Shown here: positions 9,237 through 18,589 of the stretch, piece after piece
Layout of the letters: every line of letters starts with the position of its first letter
How positions within the stretch are numbered: the stretch's first letter is position 1
Source: Spirulina subsalsa FACHB-351
GTDB taxonomy: Bacteria; Cyanobacteriota; Cyanobacteriia; Cyanobacteriales; Spirulinaceae
Length of the DNA: 64,000 nt
Reading direction: 5' to 3'
Assembly (NCBI RefSeq): GCF_026130165.1
Contig: NZ_JAIHOM010000008.1
Coordinates: forward strand, 1 to 64,000
Notes under the pieces: model-generated
What the model was told of the DNA's origin: nothing
Database searches by the model: none
What the model saw: the letters and a program-made list of their open reading frames with translations, nothing else
Translations under genes and position numbers: made by a program

Positions 9237-11212
9237 TACCCCTCCCTCTCAATCTTAGAAGCGTCTTCCGTTGCGCCTAAACGATGAATGTGGAAAATTT
9301 CCGCCACATGGGGCTTAATCTGCTGGAACAGATCCCCCTGAAAATCCCGATCCGTAGCCAAAAGAATCACCTGAGAAGGAAGATGAGGCAATGCCCCCAC
9401 AATATTACGCTGATGTTCCACATCCAAATGTCCAAAAGGCGTATCCATCACCAACGGAGCCGCCGTATTAGAAGCCAAATTTAACCCCGTAATAAACGCA
9501 AAAGCTAAAGCCTCCTTCTCCCCCGCGCTCAGAATTTCTGGACTCAAAATCCGCCCCAACACCGTCCTAACCCCTAAAGTATAATCCGGCCGTACCTCTA
9601 TCCCATTGTACTCCTCCGGCTTGTTCGTCACCCGCCGATGTATTTCAGAAGTCTTCTCCTCAATCGTGGCCTTGCGTTCCCCAATACGCCACAGAATCAA
9701 CTCCTCCGCCACCGCATATAAACGCAGCGCCATTTTCAACTGTTGAGCTAAAGTCACCGTTTCCTCATCTCGCCCGGCCAACTGCTCCACCTCCCGATAG
9801 ACCTGATTTTCCCGCTTGCTCAAATCCTCTAACTGCCGTTCAATGTGTCGTAACTTCTGCTCATATTCCTCCCCATCCCTCTGCGCTTGGGCAACCTTAC
9901 GCCAAATCTCTTGGGCCTCCTGTTCACTAACTCCCTGTGTCTCCCGCCTCAAGCGGTTAATACGCTGTTCTAATTCCCCAAGGTCTTCCTCAAGGCGATC
10001 GCGATCCTCCAACACCCGATCCAAACTCCAATCCCGATAGCGCGATAAACGCACCAAACGATTTCTTAACTCATCTTGCTCCAAATCCGTGGGACTGCCC
10101 GCCCCCATCACCCGTTCCAACTGTTCCAACTCCCGCAGAATATGCCCCCGCGCCTCCTCATCCAAACAACGACCACAGACACAAATCTCCGACTTTAACA
10201 ACTCCCGCAAATGCTTGACCGACCCAGACCGTCGCGCCGTCGTCACCGTCCGACCTTGCAAATCCTGCACCACCTCATCCACCAAACCCAATAGTAAGGG
10301 AATCGGAGCCGTTCTCAAGGTTTCCTCTACTTTCCGTTCCCCCTCATACAGTCGTTGCTTCAAACGCTTACAATCCAACTCACAACGCCCTAACTCCTCT
10401 AACTGACCCTTCAATCCCTCTACCTGTGCCGCCCTCCCCTGGGCCTGTTGATAATTCCTCCGCGCTGCCTCTAGGTTTTGCTGCATCAGGTTTTTTTGTT
10501 CCTGCTTCGTGCTTAACTGATCCCGTATTTCCTGCAATTCAGCATTTTTAGCCTGTAATTGTTGATTCCGTTCACTAGCCTGGTTTAGTTCCTTTTGGAA
10601 TTCTGCAACCGCCTTCTTACTATCATCTCGCAAGTTTTTTAGTTCAGGAATGCCTAAAATTCGTTCAATGGCGTTCTTCGTTTCTGGAGTGTGGGTTAAC
10701 TTAGCATAATGTTGAATTTCTACCCCATCAAAAAAGAAAAATTCCCGACACATTCGCGGCAAAAGATAATCAATCCACTCTTGGGAATCATTGCGCTTAA
10801 CCCCATTGCGGTATAGAACAGGGTCTTGGACTTCCACATAAACGGTTTCTTCCCGTAACTTCTGTTGCGCTGAACGGGTGATTAAATAAATATCCCCTTC
10901 TGGGTCTTCTCCTTCCGTCTGGGTATTGCAAGAAGGTTGATTACTCGCTGATAAGGTTATTTCTACACGAAGCTCTAAGTTGGGATCGCTCTGGACGGCA
11001 AGGCGGTTAAAGTAACTCAAAAGGATATTCTTTTTAACCACAAGATCACCATATAAACACCATCGAATTGCTTCTAAAAGTGAGGTTTTTCCGTAACCAT
11101 TTTGACCAAAAATAATCCAAATATTTTGCTGGGAGGTGAGGTCAAATTGCAGGATTTCCTCTTGATAGACTTTCCAGTTTTTGAGATAGATTTCTTTGAT
11201 TTTCAGGGGCAT
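9236..11212 (-). CDS. dndD: DndD, SMC/Rad50-like ATPase of DNA phosphorothioation
   Basis: A 658-residue ABC-type ATPase with a long coiled coil. The N-terminus carries Walker A GQNGYGKTS. The central coiled coil is broken by a zinc-hook-like CVCGRC. The C-terminal lobe has the signature LSAGEKEALA and Walker B LVMDTPFGHLD. In Dnd systems DndD supplies ATPase and DNA-nicking-related activity. The frame stays open 17 codons further upstream (to 11263), but that extension is translated from a family A inverted-repeat element, so the start is placed at ATG 11212, where the SMC-type MPLKIKEIYLKNWKVY begins. The next gene is coupled through a TAATG overlap. Confidence 0.93.
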   Translation of the reverse strand: MPLKIKEIYLKNWKVYQEEILQFDLTSQQNIWIIFGQNGYGKTSLLEAIRWCLYGDLVVKKNILLSYFNRLAVQSDPNLELRVEITLSASNQPSCNTQTEGEDPEGDIYLITRSAQQKLREETVYVEVQDPVLYRNGVKRNDSQEWIDYLLPRMCREFFFFDGVEIQHYAKLTHTPETKNAIERILGIPELKNLRDDSKKAVAEFQKELNQASERNQQLQAKNAELQEIRDQLSTKQEQKNLMQQNLEAARRNYQQAQGRAAQVEGLKGQLEELGRCELDCKRLKQRLYEGERKVEETLRTAPIPLLLGLVDEVVQDLQGRTVTTARRSGSVKHLRELLKSEICVCGRCLDEEARGHILRELEQLERVMGAGSPTDLEQDELRNRLVRLSRYRDWSLDRVLEDRDRLEEDLGELEQRINRLRRETQGVSEQEAQEIWRKVAQAQRDGEEYEQKLRHIERQLEDLSKRENQVYREVEQLAGRDEETVTLAQQLKMALRLYAVAEELILWRIGERKATIEEKTSEIHRRVTNKPEEYNGIEVRPDYTLGVRTVLGRILSPEILSAGEKEALAFAFITGLNLASNTAAPLVMDTPFGHLDVEHQRNIVGALPHLPSQVILLATDRDFQGDLFQQIKPHVAEIFHIHRLGATEDASKIEREG

Positions 11213-11244
11213 ACGGGAAAAATATCTAGGGGTTAGTACCAGTA

Positions 11245-11346
11245 TATAGCGTTTCCAAATCATTGATGAACTCTAAGACCAGTTTCTCATAATACTTCAA
11301 GCTCCTTGTAACCCTTGTATACTGTTCCCTGCTCCCTATTCCCTAG
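11245..11346 (-). mobile_element. Family A inverted-repeat element, partial copy upstream of dndD
   Basis: The TATAGCGTTTCC end lies at 11245-11256. It is followed by the family A core (AATCATTGATGAACTCT, CTCATAATACTTCAAGCTCC, CCCTTGTATAC) and a few GGGAATA-type units on the opposite strand. The far end is not seen. The element begins 33 bases upstream of the dndD ATG and extends the open frame of dndD. Confidence 0.75.
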
Positions 11347-11598
11347 GCAACTAGCCCAAAGCAGCGATCTTTCGGGATGCGAGAGAGAATCTTGAGCCTT
11401 CCCTTGCTGTTGATTCACCGAGAGTTCTGGAATTTTAGTTTTTTTCAGCAGATAGCGTTGCCAAATCATTGATGAACTCTCAGAGAATTTTCTCATAATA
11501 CTTCAAGCTCCTTGTAACCCTTGTATACTATTCCCTATTCCCTCAAACCAAGAACTCAGAACCAGTCTAGAAGTTGCTATAAATTGAACAATCCCCAC
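11264..11598. other. Non-coding region between dndD and the cyclase gene
   Basis: The region is made largely of two directly repeated partial family A copies (11245-11346 and 11451-11543) with a unique 100-base stretch between them. An open frame of 69 codons exists here, but it is element sequence and has no protein features. Confidence 0.6.
11451..11543 (-). mobile_element. Family A inverted-repeat element, second partial copy
   Basis: The copy begins GATAGCGTTGCCAAATCATT, with two changes from the canonical end, and carries the same core as the copy at 11245, in the same orientation. It ends in GGGAATA-type repeats on the opposite strand. The distal end is missing. Confidence 0.7.
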
Positions 11599-13485
11599 TT
11601 AAGAAACCGTTGCTCGTCGTTCTAATAACCAATAGGTTTTCATATCCCCTTTCCCCTTCACAACAATAGAACCTCGTTCCTCCAAAATAAACTTATCCTT
11701 TAACCGCTCATAAGTAGCCATTGTCACCTGAATTTTACCCGGTTCTCCTAAAGATTCCATCCGCGAAGCCACATTAACCGCATCCCCCCACAAATCATAA
11801 CTAAACTTACGAATTCCAATCACCCCAGCCACCACAGATCCCGTATTAATGCCGATGCGTAATTCAAAAGGTTTTCCATCTTTTCGCTTAAATTTAGTAA
11901 TTTCCTCCTGCATATCTAACGCCATTTGTGCCATAGCTTCCGCATGATCTTCACAAGGAGTCGGTAATCCTCCCACCACCATATAAGCATCCCCAATGGT
12001 CTTGATTTTTTCCAGACGATACTGTTCTGCTAGATGATCAAAACGGGAAAAAATTTGATTAAGAACATTCACTAACTCGATAGGAGGTGTTTGGGCAGAA
12101 AAGGGAGTAAATCCTACAATATCCGCAAAAAGAATTGTTACCTCTGCAAATTGTTCCGCTAAAGAACCCTCAAACTGTTTGAGACGAGTAGCGATTTTTT
12201 GGGGCAAAATATTTAACAAGAGTCGTTCTGACTTTTCCTGTTCCAAGCGTAACGCTTCTTCCGTTTTTCTTCGTGCTGTTAAATCCGTTCCTACCGAAAG
12301 AATTTGAAAATATTCCCCCTGACTATTCACCAGTGGTTTATGAGTCCAAGACAGCCAAACACGCTCCCCATTTTTACAGATACTTTCATTTTCATGGGAT
12401 TTGTAAGATTCAGGATTTTGACAAATATCGGTGATAAGTGCTGCTAAATCTTCACCTGAACTCCCTTGAGAAGGGACAATACTCCCCACAACAGGACGAC
12501 CTACAATTTCCTGTTCTGTATAACCAAAAAATGTCTGACCGTACTCATTTAAAAAGCGAATATAGCCGCTTTTATCCCAGCGCAAAATGATACAATTAGC
12601 CGTTTGGACTAAATCCCGATATTGAATTTCACTCGCTCGTAATGCCACTTCTGCCTGTTGACGATCGGTAATATCTCGTGCTACCCAAATCACACCATGA
12701 TCGGGCATAGGGGAGATAGTGGCAGAAAACCAATGAATTCTTTCCTCACAGGTTAATTCATAATCCAGGGTAATACTTTCTTGGGTTTCACAAACTCGAA
12801 TCAGATGTTCAGTCCAAAGTTGACTATATTCATCTTCACGCAAAAACTGCATAATAGTTTCATCAATTAACAGTGTTTGCTCTAAATTGTGGGTGGCATG
12901 AGTTGGAATGACTTCCACTCCTGCAATCTTGCTATTTTCTAAGGTTAAAATGAGAACAATATCTGTCATAGCATTAAAGATTGCCCGCATTTTTCCTTCA
13001 GAAGTGCGTAATTTTTTTTCTAGCAGTCGCCGCTCGTGAATTTCTTCTTGAAATTTTTCATTTTGTTCTTGTAAAGTTTGCTGTAAAAACCGTAAGGTTA
13101 AATGGGTTTCAATGCGGGCTAAAACTTCTTCGGCTTGGAACGGTTTTGTGATATAATCAACCCCTCCAACTTGAAAGGCTTGGACTTTATTATTGACCTC
13201 ATCTAAGGCACTAATAAAAATAATGGGAATGTCTTTAGTCCGGTCTTGTTGTTTCAGGTGTTCACAGACTTGATAACCATTCATCTGAGGCATATTAACA
13301 TCTAGTAAAATCAAGTCTGGGGGCATAGCGGCGGCTGAACGGATGGCCATTGCCCCACTTAAGGCTGTGCGCACCGCATACCCTTTATCTAATAACAACT
13401 GAGAAAGTAGTCGTAAATTATCGGGTGTGTCGTCCACTATAAAAATACTGGGATGCACCGGAAAAACTGTCATAAGGGTAGGCAA
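11599..13485 (-). CDS. Receiver-PAS-PAS adenylyl cyclase (class III)
   Basis: A 628-residue cytoplasmic protein. Domain order is REC (about 13-130, phospho-acceptor D62 in LLDVNMPQMNG), a short coiled coil, two PAS domains (about 165-280 and 290-405), and a class III cyclase catalytic domain (about 440-628). The metal-binding aspartates are in FADIVGFT and IGDAYM. The purine-specifying pair is Lys in EKIKTIGDAY and Asp in YDLWGDAVN, which favours ATP and cAMP over GTP. It lies 90 bases downstream of the hybrid kinase on the same strand. The kinase is a natural candidate to phosphorylate this receiver, but that pairing is inference. Confidence 0.9.
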   Translation of the reverse strand: MPTLMTVFPVHPSIFIVDDTPDNLRLLSQLLLDKGYAVRTALSGAMAIRSAAAMPPDLILLDVNMPQMNGYQVCEHLKQQDRTKDIPIIFISALDEVNNKVQAFQVGGVDYITKPFQAEEVLARIETHLTLRFLQQTLQEQNEKFQEEIHERRLLEKKLRTSEGKMRAIFNAMTDIVLILTLENSKIAGVEVIPTHATHNLEQTLLIDETIMQFLREDEYSQLWTEHLIRVCETQESITLDYELTCEERIHWFSATISPMPDHGVIWVARDITDRQQAEVALRASEIQYRDLVQTANCIILRWDKSGYIRFLNEYGQTFFGYTEQEIVGRPVVGSIVPSQGSSGEDLAALITDICQNPESYKSHENESICKNGERVWLSWTHKPLVNSQGEYFQILSVGTDLTARRKTEEALRLEQEKSERLLLNILPQKIATRLKQFEGSLAEQFAEVTILFADIVGFTPFSAQTPPIELVNVLNQIFSRFDHLAEQYRLEKIKTIGDAYMVVGGLPTPCEDHAEAMAQMALDMQEEITKFKRKDGKPFELRIGINTGSVVAGVIGIRKFSYDLWGDAVNVASRMESLGEPGKIQVTMATYERLKDKFILEERGSIVVKGKGDMKTYWLLERRATVS

Positions 13486-13575
13486 ACCTAGGGGTAGGCA
13501 AAAGGAAAAGATTAAGGGTAAATTCAGCGAAAAACACGAAAATTTACTGAGCTACACTGGATAGGGAATGGTGTA

Positions 13576-16500
13576 TTAAGGAGTATCTAAAACCTGTTGT
13601 GTGAGATTCACAATAGTTTCAAATTCAAAGTTATTGCCCCATTGTTTCAAACCCTCCGTTAAGTTATAATAGTCTGGAGGTAGTTTTGCTAAGACGGGTA
13701 AGAGTTGTTCCACACTACACTGCATGGCAGCGAGATGTAATTCTTCAACCCAAGCCCGATCTAAGGTTAATAAATCGGCTTGGATGGTTTCCAGCTTGGA
13801 AACGGAATTTTCTGCTCTTAGGTTGACGGTTTGGGTTGCGTCCTCGGAGGACGCATAGATATATTGCACCCCTAGATACTGTGCCATTTTATCTAACAGC
13901 ATGGACTCCTGAAAGGGTTTGCGGACAAAATCATCACATCCGGCGGCTAAAACTTCGGCGCGTTGTTCTTCAAAGGCGCTGGCGGTGACGGCGATAATAA
14001 TGGTGCGGTGGGGGTGATTTTGTTCGAGACGGCGAATCTGTTTGGTGGCTTCTAAACCGTCTAAAATGGGCATTCTAATGTCCATCCAAATGAGGTGGGG
14101 GTGCCAGGTTTCCCATAAATGAATAGCTTCTTGACCATTTTCGGCGGCTTGGAGTTCAAAACCGAGTTTTTGTAGGAGGGTAACGAGGAGTTGCCGACTG
14201 TCTAAACGGTCTTCCACCACCAGAATACGATAGGGGGGTTGCTGAGGGGCTAAACGAATGACCTGACGGGGGGGAGTGGAGGGGGGAGTGGGTAAGGGAG
14301 AGGCAAGTCGCACGGGGATTTGAAAGCTGAAGGTGGACCCTTGGCCGAGTTGACTTTGTACGGTGAGTTCTCCCCCGAGGAGTTGGACAAATTGACGACT
14401 AATGGCGAGTCCTAAACCGGTGCCTTGTTGGGATTTGCGCCCGGTTTCGGTTTGTCCGAAGGGGGAAAATAACAGAGTGAGTTCTTCGGGGGAAATTCCG
14501 AGGCCTGTATCCTGTACGGTGAATTTGAGGATGGGGGGATTTTTGGTGAGGCGGGTGGTGGTGAGGGTGACTTGTCCCCTTTCGGTAAATTTTAGACCGT
14601 TGCTGAGGAGGTTCAGCAGGACTTGACGGAGTTTGCTTTCATCGGTGTGGATGTATTGGGGGAGGGCATTGTCGCGGTGGAAGATGAGTTTTAAGCTTTT
14701 GGTTTGGGCTTTGATCTGCATGAGGTCTTCTAAGGAGTCTAACAGACGGTACAAGTCAAAGTGATCTTCGTGGAACATGACCCGTCCTGCTTCGATTTTG
14801 GACATTTCTAGGACATCGTTAATGAGGGTGAGCAAATGTTCTCCACTACGGTTAATGATGCTGAGATATTCTTGTTGTTCGGGTTTTAAGGTGCTAATAC
14901 GACTGAGGAGTTGGGTAAAGCCGAGGATGGCGTTGAGGGGGGTGCGGAGTTCGTGGCTCATGTTGGCGAGAAAGGCGCTTTTGGCGCGGTTGGCCGTGTC
15001 GGCGGCTTCTCGGGCTTGGATGAGGGCGAGTTCTTGGTGTTTGGATTCGGTGACATCGACTTGCACGCCAGTCCAGAGGATGGAGCCGTTGGGGAGTTGT
15101 TTGGGTTGGGCGAGGGAACGAATCCATTTTTCGCCGCCCTGACGGGGGTAAATGCGGGTGAAGAGGTCGTAAGGGGTTAAATGGTCTTGGGAGTGGGCGA
15201 TCGCATTTAAGAGGGTTTCTCGGTCTTCTGGGATGACTCTTTCCCACAGGGCGCTGGTTTCTAGGGCTTCTTGGGGGGTGATGCCATAGAGTTCCTGTAC
15301 CCCGTCACTGATAAAGGTCCATTGGTGTTGCTGGGTGCCTTGACTGATGGCTTCAAAGACCATCCCCGGTACACTTGCGGTAATGGCTCGTAATTTGCGC
15401 TCGCTGTGGCGTAATTCGACCTCCATCTGTCGCCGTTGTTCAATTTGTTGCTGAAGTTGCTGATTTTGTCGATCCAGTTTCGCCCGTTGACGCTGTTCTT
15501 GTTGTAAAAGTTGGGCGTGAGCAATGGCAATCCCCACTTGGGCGGCGACGGCTTCTAAGAGTTCGGTTTCGTCGGGAGTCCAACTCCGGGGGTGAGTGCA
15601 TTGTTGCAAGGTAATTAAACCATTGGGTGCGCCCTGATAGGAGGTACGGACGATTAATAAGGATTGGTTATCCGGGGGCAATAATCCCGGCTGCGAAATC
15701 TGATCCGATGCGATCGCCCGATCTTCCCTCAAGGCCTCTTCTACATAGCCATAATCTGCGATCGCAAGCATAGCCTCAGAACAAGAATCACCGCCCTCCA
15801 CATACTCCGCCACCTGACGCAACTGGGGAGGCTCTCCCGGCACATATAGCCGCAAATGACAGCGACTCACCCCAAAAGCCCGCCCCACCTGATTCACCGT
15901 AATTTGAAAAATTTCCTTGGGGTCTAAAGAAGAACGAATTCGTTGGGTAATTTCACCCAGTAATACAGCCCGACGCATTTGTTGCTGTAACGCCACCTCT
16001 GACTGTTTCGCTAAGGTAATATCCCGAAAATTCCACACCCGCCCCACAATTAAATCCCCCAAACGTTGCGGCTGGGAATATCGTTCCAAAATCCGTCCAT
16101 CCTTAAACAATAAAACATCATAACTATGACTTTCCGGCTGACTATAAATTTCTATCACCCGTGCTATAAATCCCATAGGATCTTCCAATTGATCCGCCAA
16201 CCTGAAAGTCCGTTGACGAGGATTGGGGAAATTAAAATCTCCCTCCTCCAACTTCCACATTTCCAAAAACTTTTGATTATAACTAATAATTTCTCCCATC
16301 CGATCCACTGCTAAGACCCCATCCGCAATGGATTCAAAAATCGCCCGCAATAAGGACAAAGAACGCTCTAATGCTTCCTCTGCATTCTTCCGTTCTGTAA
16401 TATCTTCCAGCACCCCCACAATGCCTAACGGTTTGCCATCGCTATCATAAAGGGGAATTTTACTAATATCTAACCAAACCTTTTTCCCTTGTACTCCTTC

Positions 16501-17388
16501 CCGGTATTTTGTGGCAATACTATGTAATTTTGGCTGTTTTTGTTCAATGATTTTCTGGTCTTCTTGGCGGAACAGTTTCGCCACTTCAGGATCGGGGATA
16601 ATATCCTCATCACTTAAACCTACCACTTGTTGAGGATTATCAAAACCGGCAGCCGTTGCCCACTTGGTATTACACCCTAAAAATTTAGAATTTGCATCCT
16701 TCCAAAAAACTTGTTGAGGAATTTTTTCTAAAATCAACCTCAAATAATTCACAGTTTTTCCTAAATCTACTTTTGTTTTATACGAATCAAATGCTGTAAT
16801 TTTTTCATGATAAATCCTAAAATGCTCCTGACAGCGAATATAGATTTTTTCTATCACTAAATCTTCTTCATAAAATAGGTCGCTTACATCATAACGGCAT
16901 AACCAATTAATTGGTAATACAGCTGGATCTTTTTCGCGAACATAAAGCACAATACGCAAAAAGGGGTTATGAATATCCTTGCGAATATGACGAATTAAAT
17001 TAAGACTGTCTTGAGGGGTAATTCCAGTATAATCAATCCAAAGAGCAAATCCATTAGCATCTTGCCGTAGTCGTTCTGCAACATCAGGAACAGAATAGAA
17101 AACAACCCCTTGAAATTTATGGGCATGAAGCGTCTTTGAGTTGGTGGAAGATGACCCCGTAGGAGAGGGCAATCCTCGGGGAAAGATAGAGGAAAGAATG
17201 CGAGGTTTCCGGGGGGATTTTTGCCCCTTACCTAAACTGGTTTTTCGGGAGAATTGAGGTTCTGAACTAAAACACTGTAGGGCAAGCGTCAAGCTTTGAA
17301 TAAACTGGACATCTCGCCCCAAAATCAATACATTCCAAACCTGAGAACTAGACATCTTCGCACCCCCAAAGAGGCTATATTTTGGCAA
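13576..17388 (-). CDS. Hybrid sensor histidine kinase (PAS/GAF/PAS-HisKA-HATPase-REC)
   Basis: A 1270-residue multi-domain kinase. The N-terminal 190 residues look like a degenerate receiver (NGFALWIDYTGI). PAS domains follow at about 215-335 and 345-465, a GAF domain at about 485-640 and a further PAS at about 680-800. Then come HisKA with FLANMSHELRTPLNAI, HATPase motifs (LLNLLSNGLKFT, DTGLGI, GTGLGLAIS) and a receiver with phospho-acceptor in LIWMDIRMPILDG. The last 75 residues form a helical tail common in cyanobacterial hybrid kinases. There is no membrane segment, so it should be soluble. An internal ATG at residue 12 (17355) is an alternative start. It likely forms an operon with the cyclase downstream. 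Confidence 0.92.
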   Translation of the reverse strand: MPKYSLFGGAKMSSSQVWNVLILGRDVQFIQSLTLALQCFSSEPQFSRKTSLGKGQKSPRKPRILSSIFPRGLPSPTGSSSTNSKTLHAHKFQGVVFYSVPDVAERLRQDANGFALWIDYTGITPQDSLNLIRHIRKDIHNPFLRIVLYVREKDPAVLPINWLCRYDVSDLFYEEDLVIEKIYIRCQEHFRIYHEKITAFDSYKTKVDLGKTVNYLRLILEKIPQQVFWKDANSKFLGCNTKWATAAGFDNPQQVVGLSDEDIIPDPEVAKLFRQEDQKIIEQKQPKLHSIATKYREGVQGKKVWLDISKIPLYDSDGKPLGIVGVLEDITERKNAEEALERSLSLLRAIFESIADGVLAVDRMGEIISYNQKFLEMWKLEEGDFNFPNPRQRTFRLADQLEDPMGFIARVIEIYSQPESHSYDVLLFKDGRILERYSQPQRLGDLIVGRVWNFRDITLAKQSEVALQQQMRRAVLLGEITQRIRSSLDPKEIFQITVNQVGRAFGVSRCHLRLYVPGEPPQLRQVAEYVEGGDSCSEAMLAIADYGYVEEALREDRAIASDQISQPGLLPPDNQSLLIVRTSYQGAPNGLITLQQCTHPRSWTPDETELLEAVAAQVGIAIAHAQLLQQEQRQRAKLDRQNQQLQQQIEQRRQMEVELRHSERKLRAITASVPGMVFEAISQGTQQHQWTFISDGVQELYGITPQEALETSALWERVIPEDRETLLNAIAHSQDHLTPYDLFTRIYPRQGGEKWIRSLAQPKQLPNGSILWTGVQVDVTESKHQELALIQAREAADTANRAKSAFLANMSHELRTPLNAILGFTQLLSRISTLKPEQQEYLSIINRSGEHLLTLINDVLEMSKIEAGRVMFHEDHFDLYRLLDSLEDLMQIKAQTKSLKLIFHRDNALPQYIHTDESKLRQVLLNLLSNGLKFTERGQVTLTTTRLTKNPPILKFTVQDTGLGISPEELTLLFSPFGQTETGRKSQQGTGLGLAISRQFVQLLGGELTVQSQLGQGSTFSFQIPVRLASPLPTPPSTPPRQVIRLAPQQPPYRILVVEDRLDSRQLLVTLLQKLGFELQAAENGQEAIHLWETWHPHLIWMDIRMPILDGLEATKQIRRLEQNHPHRTIIIAVTASAFEEQRAEVLAAGCDDFVRKPFQESMLLDKMAQYLGVQYIYASSEDATQTVNLRAENSVSKLETIQADLLTLDRAWVEELHLAAMQCSVEQLLPVLAKLPPDYYNLTEGLKQWGNNFEFETIVNLTQQVLDTP

Positions 17389-17502
17389 TCTTCCTAATGC
17401 TAATGAGTCGTGCAGAGAGCGATATGTTTTTAACTTGTTATTGCCTCAAATTTCAGTCGATTTATAGAATTTGCTCTGATCCTCAGTACCCCAACAGGAA
17501 TG

Positions 17503-18360
17503 TTAACTAGAACTCTCTGAGTCAAGAGTTGCCACAATTGTACAATTTCGTCCGGCTGCTTTGGCTTGATATAATGCCGTATCGGCGGCAATTACTAATT
17601 CATCTACTGTTGTTCCGTGTTTAGGAAAACAAGCTACTCCAAAGGAAATGCTAATTTGGCTTAAATTTTGTTCCCCATAAGATAAACTCAACTTATAAAT
17701 ACCTTCCCGGAGAGACTCAGCAATTCTCACCGTATCCGTTAAAGATGCCCCCGGTAACAGTAACAGAATTTCCTCCCCTCCATAGCGATAAACACTGTCT
17801 ACATCTCGGACATTTTTTTGGAGAAACTCACAGACTTCTTTTAACACAACATCCCCGGCTTTGTGACCAAATTCTGTGTTAAAGGTGCGAAAAAAGTCGA
17901 TATCGCCTAAAACCACGCCAACGGATTGTTTCCAGTGGCGCGCTCCCTGCAAAATATTCTCAAAATTCTGGTCTAAATAGCGCCGATTAAACAAACCCGT
18001 TAAAGGATCTCGAATACTCTCATTATGGAGTAATTGTTCCACTAAGTCCCCGTGTTCTGTGGTGGTTTCCAGCAAAATTTGTAAATCCGAAATATCTCGC
18101 GCCACCATCCCGATTAAAAATTGCAAAGCCCGCATGGTTTTCATGCGTTGACCAACTTCTTCTTGTAAACGTTCATTAGTGGCGTGTAACTCTGCTTCGA
18201 TAAAGTCAGCATGGCTGGTGACATTTTCTAGCAACATTTTTAAATCGGCGTTTTCTTGTTCTAGAACTATCACCTGCGCACGGAGTCTTTCGAGTTCAAG
18301 CTCTAACCTTGCTTGAGAAGGGGGGTTAGTGGTCATCATCACTTCCGGGGCCATGAGCAA
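17503..18360 (-). CDS. Diguanylate cyclase (GGDEF domain)
   Basis: A 285-residue protein with an N-terminal coiled coil (about 15-105) and a C-terminal GGDEF domain (about 115-280). The active site reads GGEEI, acceptable for catalysis. An RDVD motif sits five residues before it, matching the RxxD inhibitory I-site, so product feedback inhibition is expected. It makes the second messenger c-di-GMP from GTP. No sensory domain or membrane segment is visible; the coiled coil may dimerise it or bind a partner. It sits upstream of the hybrid kinase on the same strand with a gap of about 115 bases. Alternative in-frame ATG codons exist near the N-terminus. Confidence 0.9.
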   Translation of the reverse strand: MLMAPEVMMTTNPPSQARLELELERLRAQVIVLEQENADLKMLLENVTSHADFIEAELHATNERLQEEVGQRMKTMRALQFLIGMVARDISDLQILLETTTEHGDLVEQLLHNESIRDPLTGLFNRRYLDQNFENILQGARHWKQSVGVVLGDIDFFRTFNTEFGHKAGDVVLKEVCEFLQKNVRDVDSVYRYGGEEILLLLPGASLTDTVRIAESLREGIYKLSLSYGEQNLSQISISFGVACFPKHGTTVDELVIAADTALYQAKAAGRNCTIVATLDSESSS

Positions 18361-18500
18361 AAAGCAAACTCTAGAGGGTCATTAAATCAATGATAACCTG
18401 ATTTTTCGGGGGAGTCTTGTCTGTGTGAGCAGGAACACTGAGTTGGAAGTCTGTTGACACTTTTTAAGGTGATATGTAGCGTGGGGGAGAGTGAAAAGAT

Positions 18501-18560
18501 GGTGCGTCAGGATTGGAGTTATTTTTGTTTAACCTAAGTTATTCTTTCCGACGCACCCTT
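18501..18560. mobile_element. Family C inverted-repeat element, copy 1
   Basis: GGTGCGTCAGGA (18501-18512) faces a CGACGCACC end near 18550-18558. A longer copy with matching GTGCGTCAGGA ends lies at 61159-61260, also between genes. The interiors differ. A small non-autonomous element is inferred from the two copies. Confidence 0.5.
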
Positions 18561-18589
18561 TACCGTTACTGTTTACTGTTGACACTCCC

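Noticed and set aside
5900-9900. Lack of HIP1 octamers over dndC, dndB and the small gene as evidence of recent transfer
   Set aside because: Similar HIP1-free stretches occur elsewhere (for example about 10000-15190, in ordinary signalling genes), so absence here is not diagnostic.
11287-11496. A 69-codon minus-strand frame between dndD and the cyclase gene
   Set aside because: Its ends are made of family A element sequence, and the translation has no protein-like pattern.
14402-15530. Several 60-120 codon frames inside the hybrid kinase gene on both strands
   Set aside because: They are explained by low stop density in the GC-rich part of the real gene; no protein features.
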